From Marsupella aquatica (lineage: Eukaryota; Marchantiophyta), in NCBI GenBank assembly GCA_973895155.1, contig OZ316897.1:14508001-14572000 (forward strand): DNA of 64,000 nucleotides. Direction: 5' to 3'. Positions 23,976-34,640 of the stretch are shown here, piece by piece. The notes under the pieces are model-generated. The model saw only the letters and a list, made by a program, of their open reading frames with translations, made no database searches and was not told where the DNA came from. The translations under genes were made by a program, and so were the position numbers. Each line of letters starts with the position of its first letter. The first letter of the stretch is position 1.

Positions 23976-26207
23976 TTATGATTCCCAGTCAAAACACCAC
24001 TCCGCTCTGTTCCCAAAGAATTTTCCATTTTTCTCGGCCAAGTCTTCCTTGGGAAGCAGTGCCAACCAGACTCCGGTATCAGCTCCTTGTGCTGGAGTCT
24101 TCGGCTGCAACCCGGGTGGTAGTTCAACAAAGCCGAACTTACCTGCTTCAAGCATCAAATCTGTTTGGGTAAATCCTGGACTGTATGCGGCCACCAATAT
24201 TTGGTGATCCTCCGCCTGCAACTTCGAAAGAGCTTTCGCCAAGACCATGGTGTAGGCGTTGAGAAACATCTTGGACTCGCTGTACATGGGAAACTTCCCT
24301 CCATTCTCTACCCACCCTTCCTCGTCCCATTTCCCTGTTCTGACGTCGTCCAGATATTTCTTAGCCACAGAGTCGATCCGTTCCGCAGTGTAGTTCTCCT
24401 CGTCTCTAAATGTCTGCTTTAGTTTCTCAGACCTCAAGCGCTGGAAAAGCAAGGAGCGCCAGTTTAGCTACGATACGCCCAGTGAATCCGAACTTGGACT
24501 ACAGTTTTTAAAGATCACTCCAGATTGCAGTTGAAAATATTCCAAACAACCAAAAATTCAGTTTGCAGCGTTTCAACACTCTCATCAATTCCAAATTAGA
24601 GTAATCCAGAATTTCTAGCGGACTACACAACATTTAACTAGTAGATCATGACATAGCAAGCAATGAAGTCTGGTCTAGTGAGTTTTGTTAAGAATCTTCT
24701 ACAGTACCTCATACAGGCCCATTCGAGAAGTCACGTTCACAATGCGTGCCGCAGTCGGAGATGATCGCAGCAATGGCAATAACGCCTCCGTTACATTTTT
24801 CACACCGTAGTAGTTGGTCTCTAAGATATCCTCCGCATTTCCATACTCTACGGTACTACCAGTGCCAGTTGACCCGGTAACTATTGCGGCATTGTTTACC
24901 TGTACATTTCCACAATACAGATAACATAATTAGATGAATTCCATCCGCCTACCTACTTCAGTATCTATCAGCAAGAAGATGCCACGCTCAAGTAGACAAA
25001 GTATTGAAAGTTTGAGCTGACTCTGCTGAATTTGATCGCTTGATGCGATCGTCAAGTAATGCTCTTTCTGCTGTTCTCGACAAGCGCTAGCTAGAGGTAA
25101 CTATATGTTTAATTCTGGTCCCAATCAATACACCTAAGGAGGAACAGAGGTGAATTGGCGTACCCAGCTCCAGAATTATGGTAAACTTCAGCCAAACCAT
25201 CAGTTCTACAGACTATCTTGAAGAAATACTCGGTTGAAAGCAGTAACGAGATACAATTTGTCCAGATAGCTGACTCCAATCGATATTTAATCTCGGTAAT
25301 TGCAAGATGGTGAGTGATCAAGAAAAGACTACCCACGAAAGGGGAATGACCTGATTACGGGAAACGTACACCGTAGTCCGATAGGGAGCAGAAAAACATA
25401 GAAGTTATCCAAGAAAGGAAAGGAAATAAAGGCTCGACAGTGTCAATCCACTTTAGCCGGGCAGTCAGTCACACTTACAAGGATGTCGATTCCACCAAAC
25501 GTTGTCTTCAGCCATTTGGCCAGGATCTCCACTGATTCTGAGCTTCGGACGTCAAGCGGGTGGAAGTGGATGGATTTCTGCCCATCTGCCTTGAGGGCAT
25601 CCATGGCGGCTTGCGCTCTACCTAGGTGTCTTGCTGTTAGGACAACTGTCAACCCTTGCTGAGCAAGGAGGCGAACAATCTCGTAACCAACCCCCTTATT
25701 TGCTCCAGTAACCACAGCTACGGTGTCCTTGGACCACCAGGGTCTATCAACAAACAAACCCACATGAGAACAAGTATAAGGCTATGCAGTATCAGAAAAG
25801 CTTCACCACGGCACGGACTGTCACATATCTCTGCTATAACCTCGAAATTGCAATTAATCACCGAACAATCCTTGCATGGTCCTTAAATCTTGGCCCACGT
25901 TAGACGACCAGCATGCGTTAGAGGGATTGCCGGAATAGCTCCCCTGTTTCCATCTGCAAAAGCAAATTCTACCGACTTTCCACTTGACAGACTCGTGAGC
26001 CAGGACCTTTAAGTAAGATCCAAAGACACTGTCTAACGTACCCGCCCAAACGCCCCAAGACTGATCATGGCCACCGGATTCTTTACGAGAGCATCTCAGT
26101 ACTCGAGATCAGCATTCTAAAAACCGAATTAACGAATGAATGAATGACTTTAACCCAGAGCTTGACTGGAGAGCTTGCTGATGCACTTACGGCGACGTGG
26201 AAGCCAT
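23976..26207 (-). CDS. Short-chain dehydrogenase/reductase (carbonyl reductase-like)
   Basis: Four exons (minus): 26207-26191, 25743-25479, 24899-24708 and 24440-23976. They join in frame to 312 residues. It is predicted to be an NADPH-dependent reductase of small carbonyl compounds, related to plant menthol/neomenthol dehydrogenase and salutaridine reductase-like SDRs; the substrate is unknown. Seen are TGANKGVG (about residues 18-25), a VNNAA block where NNAG is usual (about 95-99), IVNVTSRMG carrying the catalytic Ser, and YSESK with Tyr near 211 and Lys near 215. ADTGVWLALLPKEDL is the group's C-terminal signature. No transit peptide is evident, so it is probably cytosolic. The start in the 17-nt first exon (MASTSP) is chosen because its GTAAGT donor has the right phase. 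The gene is the intact partner of the inverted pair. Confidence 0.9.
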
Positions 26208-27005
26208 GGTTTCGGTGAGAATTCCGACCGTGGATCAAATGTGCACGTCAGACAGACACTCTTCCAACTATTCTTCGATGAACAGGAATACTCCAGCAGC
26301 TAAATTGCACAGGTATCCGACTTTCTCCTTGTATATGAAAGTTGAAGCTCCAAATCAAAGAAGCGGGTGTGGTCGCTCGCTTTATATGTCAGGAAGGTCA
26401 ACACTTGCTATGTCAGCAAGGTCAACATTTGCTGCTTTCCGGGACGACGTGTTGCTTCCACAGCAATTACACCATTCTCCTAGAATGAGACGATTACCGA
26501 ACACTATTTTAATAGTAGATGTCCAAACAGTTTACTTCTTATGCAAGTAAACAAACGGGAACGGGAGGTTATGTTATTCGTCACTTCTGCATTCAATCAG
26601 CTCGTGGGCTTCCGATGATTCATTTATCCCCTTGTTTTACAGCTTATTTCACTTCCGGCGAGGTGGAAGCTATGGTTTCGTTGAGAATTCCGCCCGCGGA
26701 TCAAAATGTGTACCTCAGAGCAACACTCTCGAGGCAAACTTCGATGACCAGAACTACGGTAATGCATACTTGCAATCTGCGTTGTCAGCGGGGTCCACAG
26801 GGTTGTTGTTTCCTGGGACGACGTGTCGCTTCCACAGCTTCTTCATCATGTTTTCTAAAATGAGACTAAGTACGCATGCAATCCTATATACAGTTTCCTT
26901 CTTGTGCAAGCAAAGAAACGGGAAGTAATGGGCTTCGTCACTTTCGTAGTTAGTAAGCCCGTGGTCTTCCGATACATTGTTCATCCCCTTCCAACTAAAA
27001 CAAGT
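26191..27005 (-). repeat. Tandem duplication of the SDR 5' region
   Basis: Copy A (26191-26655) includes the first exon and upstream region of the intact SDR gene. Copy B (26656 to about 27005) repeats it in the same order with deletions. Matched blocks include GTGGAAGCCATGGTTTCGGT with GTGGAAGCTATGGTTTCGTT, GGGACGACGTGTTGCTTCCA with GGGACGACGTGTCGCTTCCA, and a distal block ending in TTCATCCCC-like text. In copy B the start codon equivalent is ATA and the splice donor is GG instead of GT, so its first exon is dead. Confidence 0.85.
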
Positions 27006-28123
27006 CGGTGTAGTGCGATACGTTCATCCCGACGTTCTCCCCCACATGAAACGGATTAATAAAGACCACTCAAGGGTAGAACCCGCAAGCACTTGTCTTG
27101 ATGACTTCCCAAGATGCAAGCGTCACGCACGAGACCCCGATGACAGTTTATATAATCTTTTCCTTCATGGTTTATATAATGAAGTCAATATTTCCATCAT
27201 TAGTTTTACAAACTACACACTGCTCCTTGAATTACAGGAGGGTAGATCTTCATTGTCCAGATTATCGCGAGTTTACTCTGATAAGTGCCATTGGCGTTTC
27301 GGTGTGGATGTCTATGTGTCATTCAGCATACTCGAGGCGATTGCAATGCGTGTGAGGCACCCCGTGAAAGAATTGCATGCCCAGGACCAGGCTGAACTGA
27401 GATAAATCAGCAGTAGATCTGGATGTCTTTTGTGACAAAACGGCAAAATGCTCGACAATTTCATAGGGAATTTGAGCTGATAGTTGGACTCGCTATTTCG
27501 TGCCTCCAGTGAGGCCATTATGCATCCACCATCACTACGATGGGAAGTTACTCTCTTGTAATGCCGATCTCAGCCACTTGATTAGTATCAGTTCATGTTG
27601 GGTAGAGTATCTTGACAGTACCTCCTCCCACCTTCTGGAGAATATGGCAGAGAATACCCTTAACTCAACTCCACGCCTTCCAAGTATGTCCCTGTATAAT
27701 CCTTGAAAAGGTTAATAGTCTAAAAGACTTTTATTGATCACCTAAAACAAAATTACCATGGCCAGTAAAGATTTGCAGTTATCTGTATAACATAATCCTC
27801 ATCGATCCCTCACCAGATCCTCGCGCAATTTCAACGTCATATCCTCCTTCACATGGACCTTAGCAGGAGGTCATTATCTTGGTCTTCATTACTTCACCCC
27901 CCACCACACATATAGAAACGATAGCATGTTGGAGCTTCTTTAAATAGTGTGCCTGCATTTGTGCGTGACATCTCCAGGTGGCTCTGTGCACTTCGGAGGG
28001 AAGTAAAGTTGAGGAAGTCCTTCGTGTTGGTACGCCACAGCTGAACAAATCTTGCCGATAAGTAACTCCATTTGTATCTCGGATGAACAATCCTGCAGAT
28101 GCCTACCAAGGCCGTCGCAGGGA
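27006..28123. other. Intergenic, no gene recognised
   Basis: This holds the probable 3' flank of COQ4 (-) on the right. No frame shows a recognisable domain. Confidence 0.5.
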
Positions 28124-29922
28124 TCACTTTTTGGGAAGCGGGGGAGCGGGAACAATCCCCCATTTCTTGCGCAACTCGTCCAGATCTTCATGCAAGTACT
28201 GTTCGAAATAGATACACATGAGATCAGAAGCAGAGGTACCAGCTCTAAGTGCCCAGGGTGCATAGTGCGTGAAAAGGTAGTTCCGTTGCTTGGGTTTGAG
28301 TCTCCAGGATGCCCCTGCTACCGACAAGAAGCACATCGGAATACCAGTTTGATGAAACTCCACCATCTTTAGGGCCAATTCCCCCAGGACACTCGTTTGC
28401 AGGTTGAAAAGAACATGCCAAAAATCATGTACCTCTCTTGACCTGGTTGCAACATAGGCAAGGTCTTCTGAGTCCATAAACCGAACTGGAGGTCTGTCGT
28501 CAGGTGAGAAGTTTCGGTCACCCATGAACTTGGCATATGCTGCTCCAAATGTGTTGGTAGGCATATCCCAGGCCCGTGCCATGCTTTTCGACGTTACCCT
28601 GGGTCTCTCCAGCAAAATCTTCTGCTTATTGACAAACCATAATCCTATTGTTAGTCAAGCTGGCCGTTCAGATTACGGCTGGAAAACCTGTTGAAAACCC
28701 AGCTCTTTTCATAGAACAGGGACGATCCACATGCATATTGGAAATATTGCTAAGTGTGCTAGCGTAGACCTATTTTATCATTAATAGGTATTGTTCACCA
28801 TTCAAGCCTCGGATATAGCCCAAATTGTCTGAGAAATTGTATGTGCTTATGAACAAAGCAGCTAGCATGATCAAGTGAACAACTTCGCCAACTACTGACA
28901 ACGGAGAGATCACTCACTTAAATTTGGTTGCCATGCGCCACGTACTGAGAGTGAGCAGAAATTCCTCTCATGATCTAAAGGTGCTTGATTAAATTGATTC
29001 TTATTGATTAGAATCTAATTCGATTCCGTCGAATTGAAAGAAATTGAATACATCAAATGGCGTCACAGAAATGAATCGAAGTTGAAATTTAATTTAACTG
29101 AATGTCACGCACTGATAAAGCCATGCAGACATACAGGGACCACACTCATTCTGCAACGACTGTCAAGGCATCCCAAGCAAATGAACGAGGAAAAGAACCA
29201 ATGAACGAGTGGACTTTCCCTTGATGAGAGTTACGAGCCGCAAATACAGTAATGATTCTGATAACGAAAATAAATGCCGTTAAGCTCTGTTCCAAGGAAA
29301 CAGGTGCAAACCGAGAGGGGTAGAGGGCGCATAGAAGGACAGGCACCTGCCCCTCGTCACTTCGTCTCATTCGTGCCAGAATTCGGCGAAATGCGAGCGA
29401 ACCAGTAGTTTCACCCAAAGCAGCAACCAGATCGGCCCTTGTGGGGTTCAGTGCTGCTCCTACAGCTGCTCCTGCAGCAACAGCTGCCTGCTGCCAGGCA
29501 TTTAACGGAACCCTAGCCCCTTGCCACGGCTGAAACCCTCGTCCTCCTAGCTCTGCTTCTCCTCCCAATGTCGTTCCCTTCTCCCCTTCCTCGGACGCTC
29601 CATCAATTGCCCTAAACTCATGCTCTTCCGATCCCCTAACAATTCTCTCCTCAGCTCGAAATGCTGTAGACTCTGTCCCTGCCGCAAAGCTCCTCACACA
29701 ATGTCCAATGCTATCTCGTGTTCCACATACATCTCTACATGTTGGCTTCAATCGGGTAGCCCTAAGAATTCCAGCTCTACAATCTCCTGTTCCTTTTCCA
29801 TCAAAATTTGCTGAACTGTGTGCAATGCCAGCGAACAAACCATGCGCCCCTTGTTGCCCAGAAGCCTTCAATTTGACCAAATGTAAACAATTCCGTAAAG
29901 CTCGTAATTCATTTCGTCTCAT
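28124..29922 (-). CDS. COQ4: Ubiquinone biosynthesis protein COQ4 homologue, mitochondrial
   Basis: Two exons (minus), 29922-29347 and 28621-28124, give 357 residues with a phase-0 junction. COQ4 acts on the matrix face of the inner mitochondrial membrane in the coenzyme Q synthome and is implicated in C1 decarboxylation/hydroxylation of the quinone ring. The conserved zinc motif HDxxH(x11)E is present as HDFWH (about residues 257-261) with Glu near 273. Other family blocks are [56 protein letters not shown] and the C-terminal KKWGIVPAP. Residues 1 to about 135 are an Arg/Ala-rich extension that would supply a mitochondrial presequence, but it is longer than in the Arabidopsis protein (about 225 residues in total). 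The ATG at 29922 is the first after an in-frame TGA. Confidence 0.93.
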
Positions 29923-31929
29923 ACTTGCCCTGATAAGCCGAGTTCTGTTGATCCGTCAAGCTGCGGCAGCTCAAAAACTTAGACGGGATCCCGTTCGACC
30001 TATGTCCAAACTTTGGCAGCGATGCTTCGACAACAATTAAACCCCGCTCGTGACACTCCTTGCGGTTACTCTAAACCCTCCTTTGTGCCTCTACCCCATC
30101 ATCACATAGAGACTTCCAATCTTCAGGGGCTTCGCTTGTTCACGGAAGCAGCTGACCGGCCGGGCAATTGCGGTGTTTCTTCAAGCTATCGAATCGATCA
30201 CAATAATCGCCTCTCGTGCCTGTGCACATAACTGTGCCGACTCAATGTGCGCAAATGGTCATCGCAATGCTCGTGCTCTACACTGCATTTTGCGCAATTC
30301 TGCGCGAAGCTGGTTCATTCTGTGCATTCATCTTGCTTGCAAAGAAACTTTATGGGTTTACGAATTCGAGTCTCCCTCTCACCTGAATTGAGAAATCGTG
30401 TCGGATTTGTGCTCCATTGGGTGAGATTGAATCACGAACTCAGGGAACAAGGTCAGGAGGACTCAGGGAAGCGTGAGTTAATGGAGAAAAGGCAGAAAGA
30501 ATTTAAAGCCATTTCCATTGGCAGTTGAGGGGGCTTAAGAGCGTTCCCACCTAATTTTTAAGGTTTTTCCTGTTCGCAAGGTGTGCGGGAGTAGATGCTC
30601 AGCATATTCCTCATCTGATTTTGCTACCATGACATAGCCCTAGATTTAAATATAGTCAGAATCTGGCTAATGGGGGTTTAGTTATACTGAATTGATTACC
30701 AAAGTGCACAAGTTGTCAAAAAGAACAAGGAACTCAAGGTACAAGATACCCTATTCCTCATCTGATTTTGCTACCATGACATATTCCTAGATTCCAGTAT
30801 AGTCAGAATCTGGCTGTTGGGGGTTTAGTTATACTGAATTGATTTACCAAAGTGCGAAAGTTGTCAAAAAGAACAAGGAACTGCAAATTTGACACCTACA
30901 AATTTTCAAAGAGGGGTGTTTAGTTTTCGTGCTAAGATTCCACTCACCTTTCTACCCTGTACTATATGAGCACAAAAGAGGGTTTACTATTGAAAAAGTC
31001 AATCCGAGCATTTTGGATAAAAAGGAGGTACATCCTGACTGCGATTTAAGAGCGAGTTACTATACACTTAATAATGTGAGTTGACAACAATTAGTTTGGA
31101 CCAGAAAAATATGGATCAAACTGCTACAGAGAACCATTTGGACTTTGGATGCAAAACGGAACCATTTGGACTTTGGAAGCAAATACCTACAGTAGAAGTT
31201 TCCATTACATGCATTGCCTCGAGACTGAGCTGTTGGACAGTGGTCATCTTATAAATTCTTTCCTTCCCATCGTTCTACACAGCAAGGAGGATGCCTTGCC
31301 CACAAAGACGTGCATAATCCTGTGTTTGCAATTCTCAGATGAATTTTTGGCATGATTGATCAGGAAACCGGCACGCTGGTGGTTGTCATGATGTCGGAAT
31401 GATTGACTAGAGAGCGGACAAACTTTGTTTTCGGCTACTCTCCTGTGCAATGTGCCCAAGAACAGGTAGGAACAATGTGTAGGCTCATTCTACATTTCGA
31501 ACACTGACTGGAAGAGTGCAGGATGTTGGGATCGGAAGCAGGGCTGAGATTTTGTAGCACAAGCAGATTGGAAGCAATAACAGATCGGAAGGGACTTATT
31601 TTGAAGTACGACCAATCTCTACTTTATTTGTGATCTGAATGTCCGAATCACTTGAGACTGTAACCTTTGTTGCGCATGGTTTTTCACTGAGGATTCTATG
31701 ATTTCTTGAGGAAAGGATTGGATTCAGGATCGGAACATATGGGCTTGGTGGCAACTTTAATGCAGTGTGTGCACGGTGAGCATTCGAAGGTTGTGGGCAT
31801 ATCATGGGACTGAACCAATGCATTCGATACCGTTTTCGTAGAGATACTCCCACCACCTCGATGGGTTGTTGAAGCCCTCTAGGGTTTTAATCCATTCTAT
31901 AATTCCATAGCTTCCCAGTTTTTGTCTAA
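29923..31929. other. Intergenic between COQ4 and the 417-codon gene
   Basis: These divergently placed genes are separated by about 2 kb. Apart from the tandem duplication at 30605-30890 I recognise nothing. The frames at 30173-30528 have no domain. Confidence 0.5.
30605..30890 (+). repeat. 147-bp tandem duplication, family also at 51840
   Basis: Copy 1 spans about 30605-30751 and copy 2 about 30752-30890. Both contain CCTCATCTGATTTTGCTACC, TAGTCAGAATCTGGCT and GGGGGTTTAGTTATACTGAA, then an ACCAAAGTGC and GTTGTCAAAAAGAACAAGGA block. A third, partial copy lies at about 51840-51912 in an intron of the PQ-loop gene, so this is a dispersed repeat. Confidence 0.85.
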
Positions 31930-33183
31930 ATGAAGGAAGCTCCCATGGCCGATCAAAGTCCATTAGAGAAAGTTGAGATCGAATCAACACCGCGAACCCC
32001 GTCACGTCCTCATTCACCAAAATGGCCTCATCCTGGAGGAGGGGGATGGGGTGAGAGGGCATGGACAAAAGAACCGGTCTACTGCAGATCACACGGTCCA
32101 CCGCCCTTCGTGGACCCAAGAGCAATTCGGGATGTCTTCCCAAAGAGAAAAGAATGGGAGGCCCAATTTCCCCAGCCAGTCGTTGACCTCCATTGTGAGT
32201 TCCACGGAAATAAGACACAAGATTATTTCCAAAGGGAATTGAGACGGATCTCTCGAACACGACTCTCTCTGACCAAAGATGTACCTGCTCCTACCCTGGA
32301 GGACTTTTTGCAAGAGAAACAGAAAAAGATTGAGAGAGCAATCAGTAATCAAAGAGAGCGCGATAGGAAATCTTTAAGGATTATTCATAAACTTGAAAAG
32401 GAAAACCTAGAGAAGCATGATTCACAAAGTAATAAGGAGTTGGGACAAAAAAGGGTTGCCGAAGGACATCGAAGACCGTTAAAAGGAGCAGAAGAGGCTG
32501 TATTGCCGAAACAGCTGAAGAAGGGTCTACAAGACAAGCAAATTGCAGACAGACATAAAAATCCAATTCTGTACGTAGACGCTCAAACCTTGAGCAAGAT
32601 TGGTGAGGAAGAGGTTAGAAAAGTATACAATTCCATGTCTAAAGATGTACATGTAGGATTTAAAGATGGTTACGTTACTAGCAAAGGAGAGAAAAGGGGT
32701 TTGAAGACAGATCCATGGAGCCGTGAAATTCAAAATACCGGAGGAAAATTCGTATACAGTAAAACTCATAAGCAGATGCACAAGCCCGCCGCTGACAAAA
32801 TGCGATTCGACGATACGAGCCCACTTTCTAAACTCGAGGAACATGCTGTCACCTCTCAAGTTCCCAATGATGGCAGAGAAATCTCAGAGGAGTTCGAGGG
32901 CAGAGTAGACACGTTTCCTGGTAGCCCTCTTAGTATAGTGGGCGCTGTCAAGCCAGGTATCAACCAACCTTATCAATGGATTTCAATTCCACAAACTCTA
33001 AGCCCTGCCCCGGTTCACATTGAAGACCCTTATCATTATTCAGCTTCTTATGGTCCGCCTCAGAAAGGAAGGAATCCAACATCAGCTGTGACAGTCCCTG
33101 TAACTCTATTGTCATCTCCAATACTCCTCGGATACCATGACACTTACAAAATGCCCACTCTACCGATTCTTGTTGGACACTAG
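31930..33183 (+). CDS. Unrecognised single-exon protein, 417 residues
   Basis: I do not recognise this gene. It is an uninterrupted frame of 418 codons, the longest unassigned frame in the window, with codon use like a real gene. The first ATG is used; a second Met follows at residue 6. The N-terminal 120 residues are Trp/Pro/Gly-rich (PKWPHPGGGGWGERAWTKEP, HGPPPFVDPRAIRDVFPKRK). A highly charged, probably helical segment rich in Lys, Arg, Glu and Gln follows from about 130 to 215. The C-terminal third is Pro/Ser/Thr-rich. There is no signal peptide, membrane span or cofactor motif. The composition would fit a cytoskeletal or ciliary accessory protein, but that is a guess. Confidence 0.6.
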   Translation: MKEAPMADQSPLEKVEIESTPRTPSRPHSPKWPHPGGGGWGERAWTKEPVYCRSHGPPPFVDPRAIRDVFPKRKEWEAQFPQPVVDLHCEFHGNKTQDYFQRELRRISRTRLSLTKDVPAPTLEDFLQEKQKKIERAISNQRERDRKSLRIIHKLEKENLEKHDSQSNKELGQKRVAEGHRRPLKGAEEAVLPKQLKKGLQDKQIADRHKNPILYVDAQTLSKIGEEEVRKVYNSMSKDVHVGFKDGYVTSKGEKRGLKTDPWSREIQNTGGKFVYSKTHKQMHKPAADKMRFDDTSPLSKLEEHAVTSQVPNDGREISEEFEGRVDTFPGSPLSIVGAVKPGINQPYQWISIPQTLSPAPVHIEDPYHYSASYGPPQKGRNPTSAVTVPVTLLSSPILLGYHDTYKMPTLPILVGH

Positions 33184-34640
33184 TTCGGGTTTCACTGCAC
33201 CAGGAACAGGTTGAGATGTTCTCACTCCAAGAATAATTGACTACTACAGTAGCTGATTGATGTTCTCACCCAGTCACATGTCATTTGTGTGTATAAAATG
33301 CTAAAGATGTTTCCCCTTTTCCTAAACCTTTTCTTGTTGCTCCGAAGGTTTTGCTAGAAAATTTGCAGCTAGATATACCGTGCATAGCCCATGAAAATAA
33401 TATAGCACATGGAATAGTGAGACACAGTAATTGTGCATCACACAGTCTGCTTCAATTTCCAAAGGGAGTTGAAACAATAATTCATGTTTCTCAGACTGGC
33501 AACAAAATCAAACATCAGGTCTGATTATCGAGCCGATTTCGGATACACTATGCCCAGTCTTTGCACACTGTTCTCGTACCATGCTTCATTCGTGCACAAC
33601 TGTACATTCTTGCTGTCTACTGGTTCGTACTAGAGCCCTTTCACTACGATCAACGGTCTTGAATCAATTCTGTTAGTAACAGTCTAGGCCAATTCCTCAT
33701 TGGAACTACAATTGGGTTTGACTAATGCCTTCAAATAATATGGCACAGACCTAAGATTTCTACGGGATATGAATACCTTTTGGAACGGACAAACCTGCTC
33801 ACTCCTCGCAGGAAGCCCATTCTTCATATTCATTAAAGAAAATAGCCTTAAAATCATTCCATTGGGCACGAAGTAAAACATGGCGACACGTAATAGTAGT
33901 AAATTGTGGAAGACTTCTCTTGATAAGAGTTGGAAATGAAATTGTGTGCATATTTAGCTCATCAACAGACCACGTTATGTATGTCTCTATGAGAAGCTCG
34001 CACCAAATTCTCTGCGTCTAATGGTCAAAACAAAGGACTCGTTCGGGAATCCATAATATAGTACTACTTCCCGAGTAAATTCCTTTCAAAAATGGTAAAA
34101 CAATGACGTTGCAACGCAATAAAGAGATCAGAAAAGGGGTGCAGAAAAGCAAAAGAAACGATACCGATATGTCCATTTTAAATTCATGACATGAATCGTG
34201 CTGCACCTTCGAGCCCTGTGATAAAGCAACTGACATAGATCGTTGGTTCATGAAACTTTTATGTACTTATTACACTGGGAGTCGGAACTACCACAACTAG
34301 GGCCAGACCCTCGACTACAAAAATTATGTTCCACTCCCTAGGCATATGCTAAGAATGTGGGAAACAGAAATTGCCAGAGCCAACAAGGAGTAGAAGACTC
34401 TACAACCTTCTCCCTTCACAGCGGAGCGTCGTTCTGAAATTGCACCATATGAATTTCTGTCGGCAAATTCCAGCAGAAAGCCCAGCTTATAAGTAGCGAT
34501 ATGCCTTCAATTACTGATGGTAGCTCTATGGGCAGAGGCTGTTGAGGGAATCGTCTTGGCCCCATAAACCCAGCCAAGCCAGGAGCTCGGATTCCGGAGA
34601 GAATACAAGTGGAGAGGATTTACACAAAAAATTTAGGAAA
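33184..34640. other. Intergenic, no gene recognised
   Basis: 3' flanks of the 417-codon gene (+) and the BRCT gene (-). No domain was seen in the short frames. Confidence 0.55.

Noticed and set aside
31802-32260. 152-codon minus-strand frame opposite the 417-codon gene
   Set aside because: Antisense shadow of the longer plus-strand frame; no domain and no independent context.
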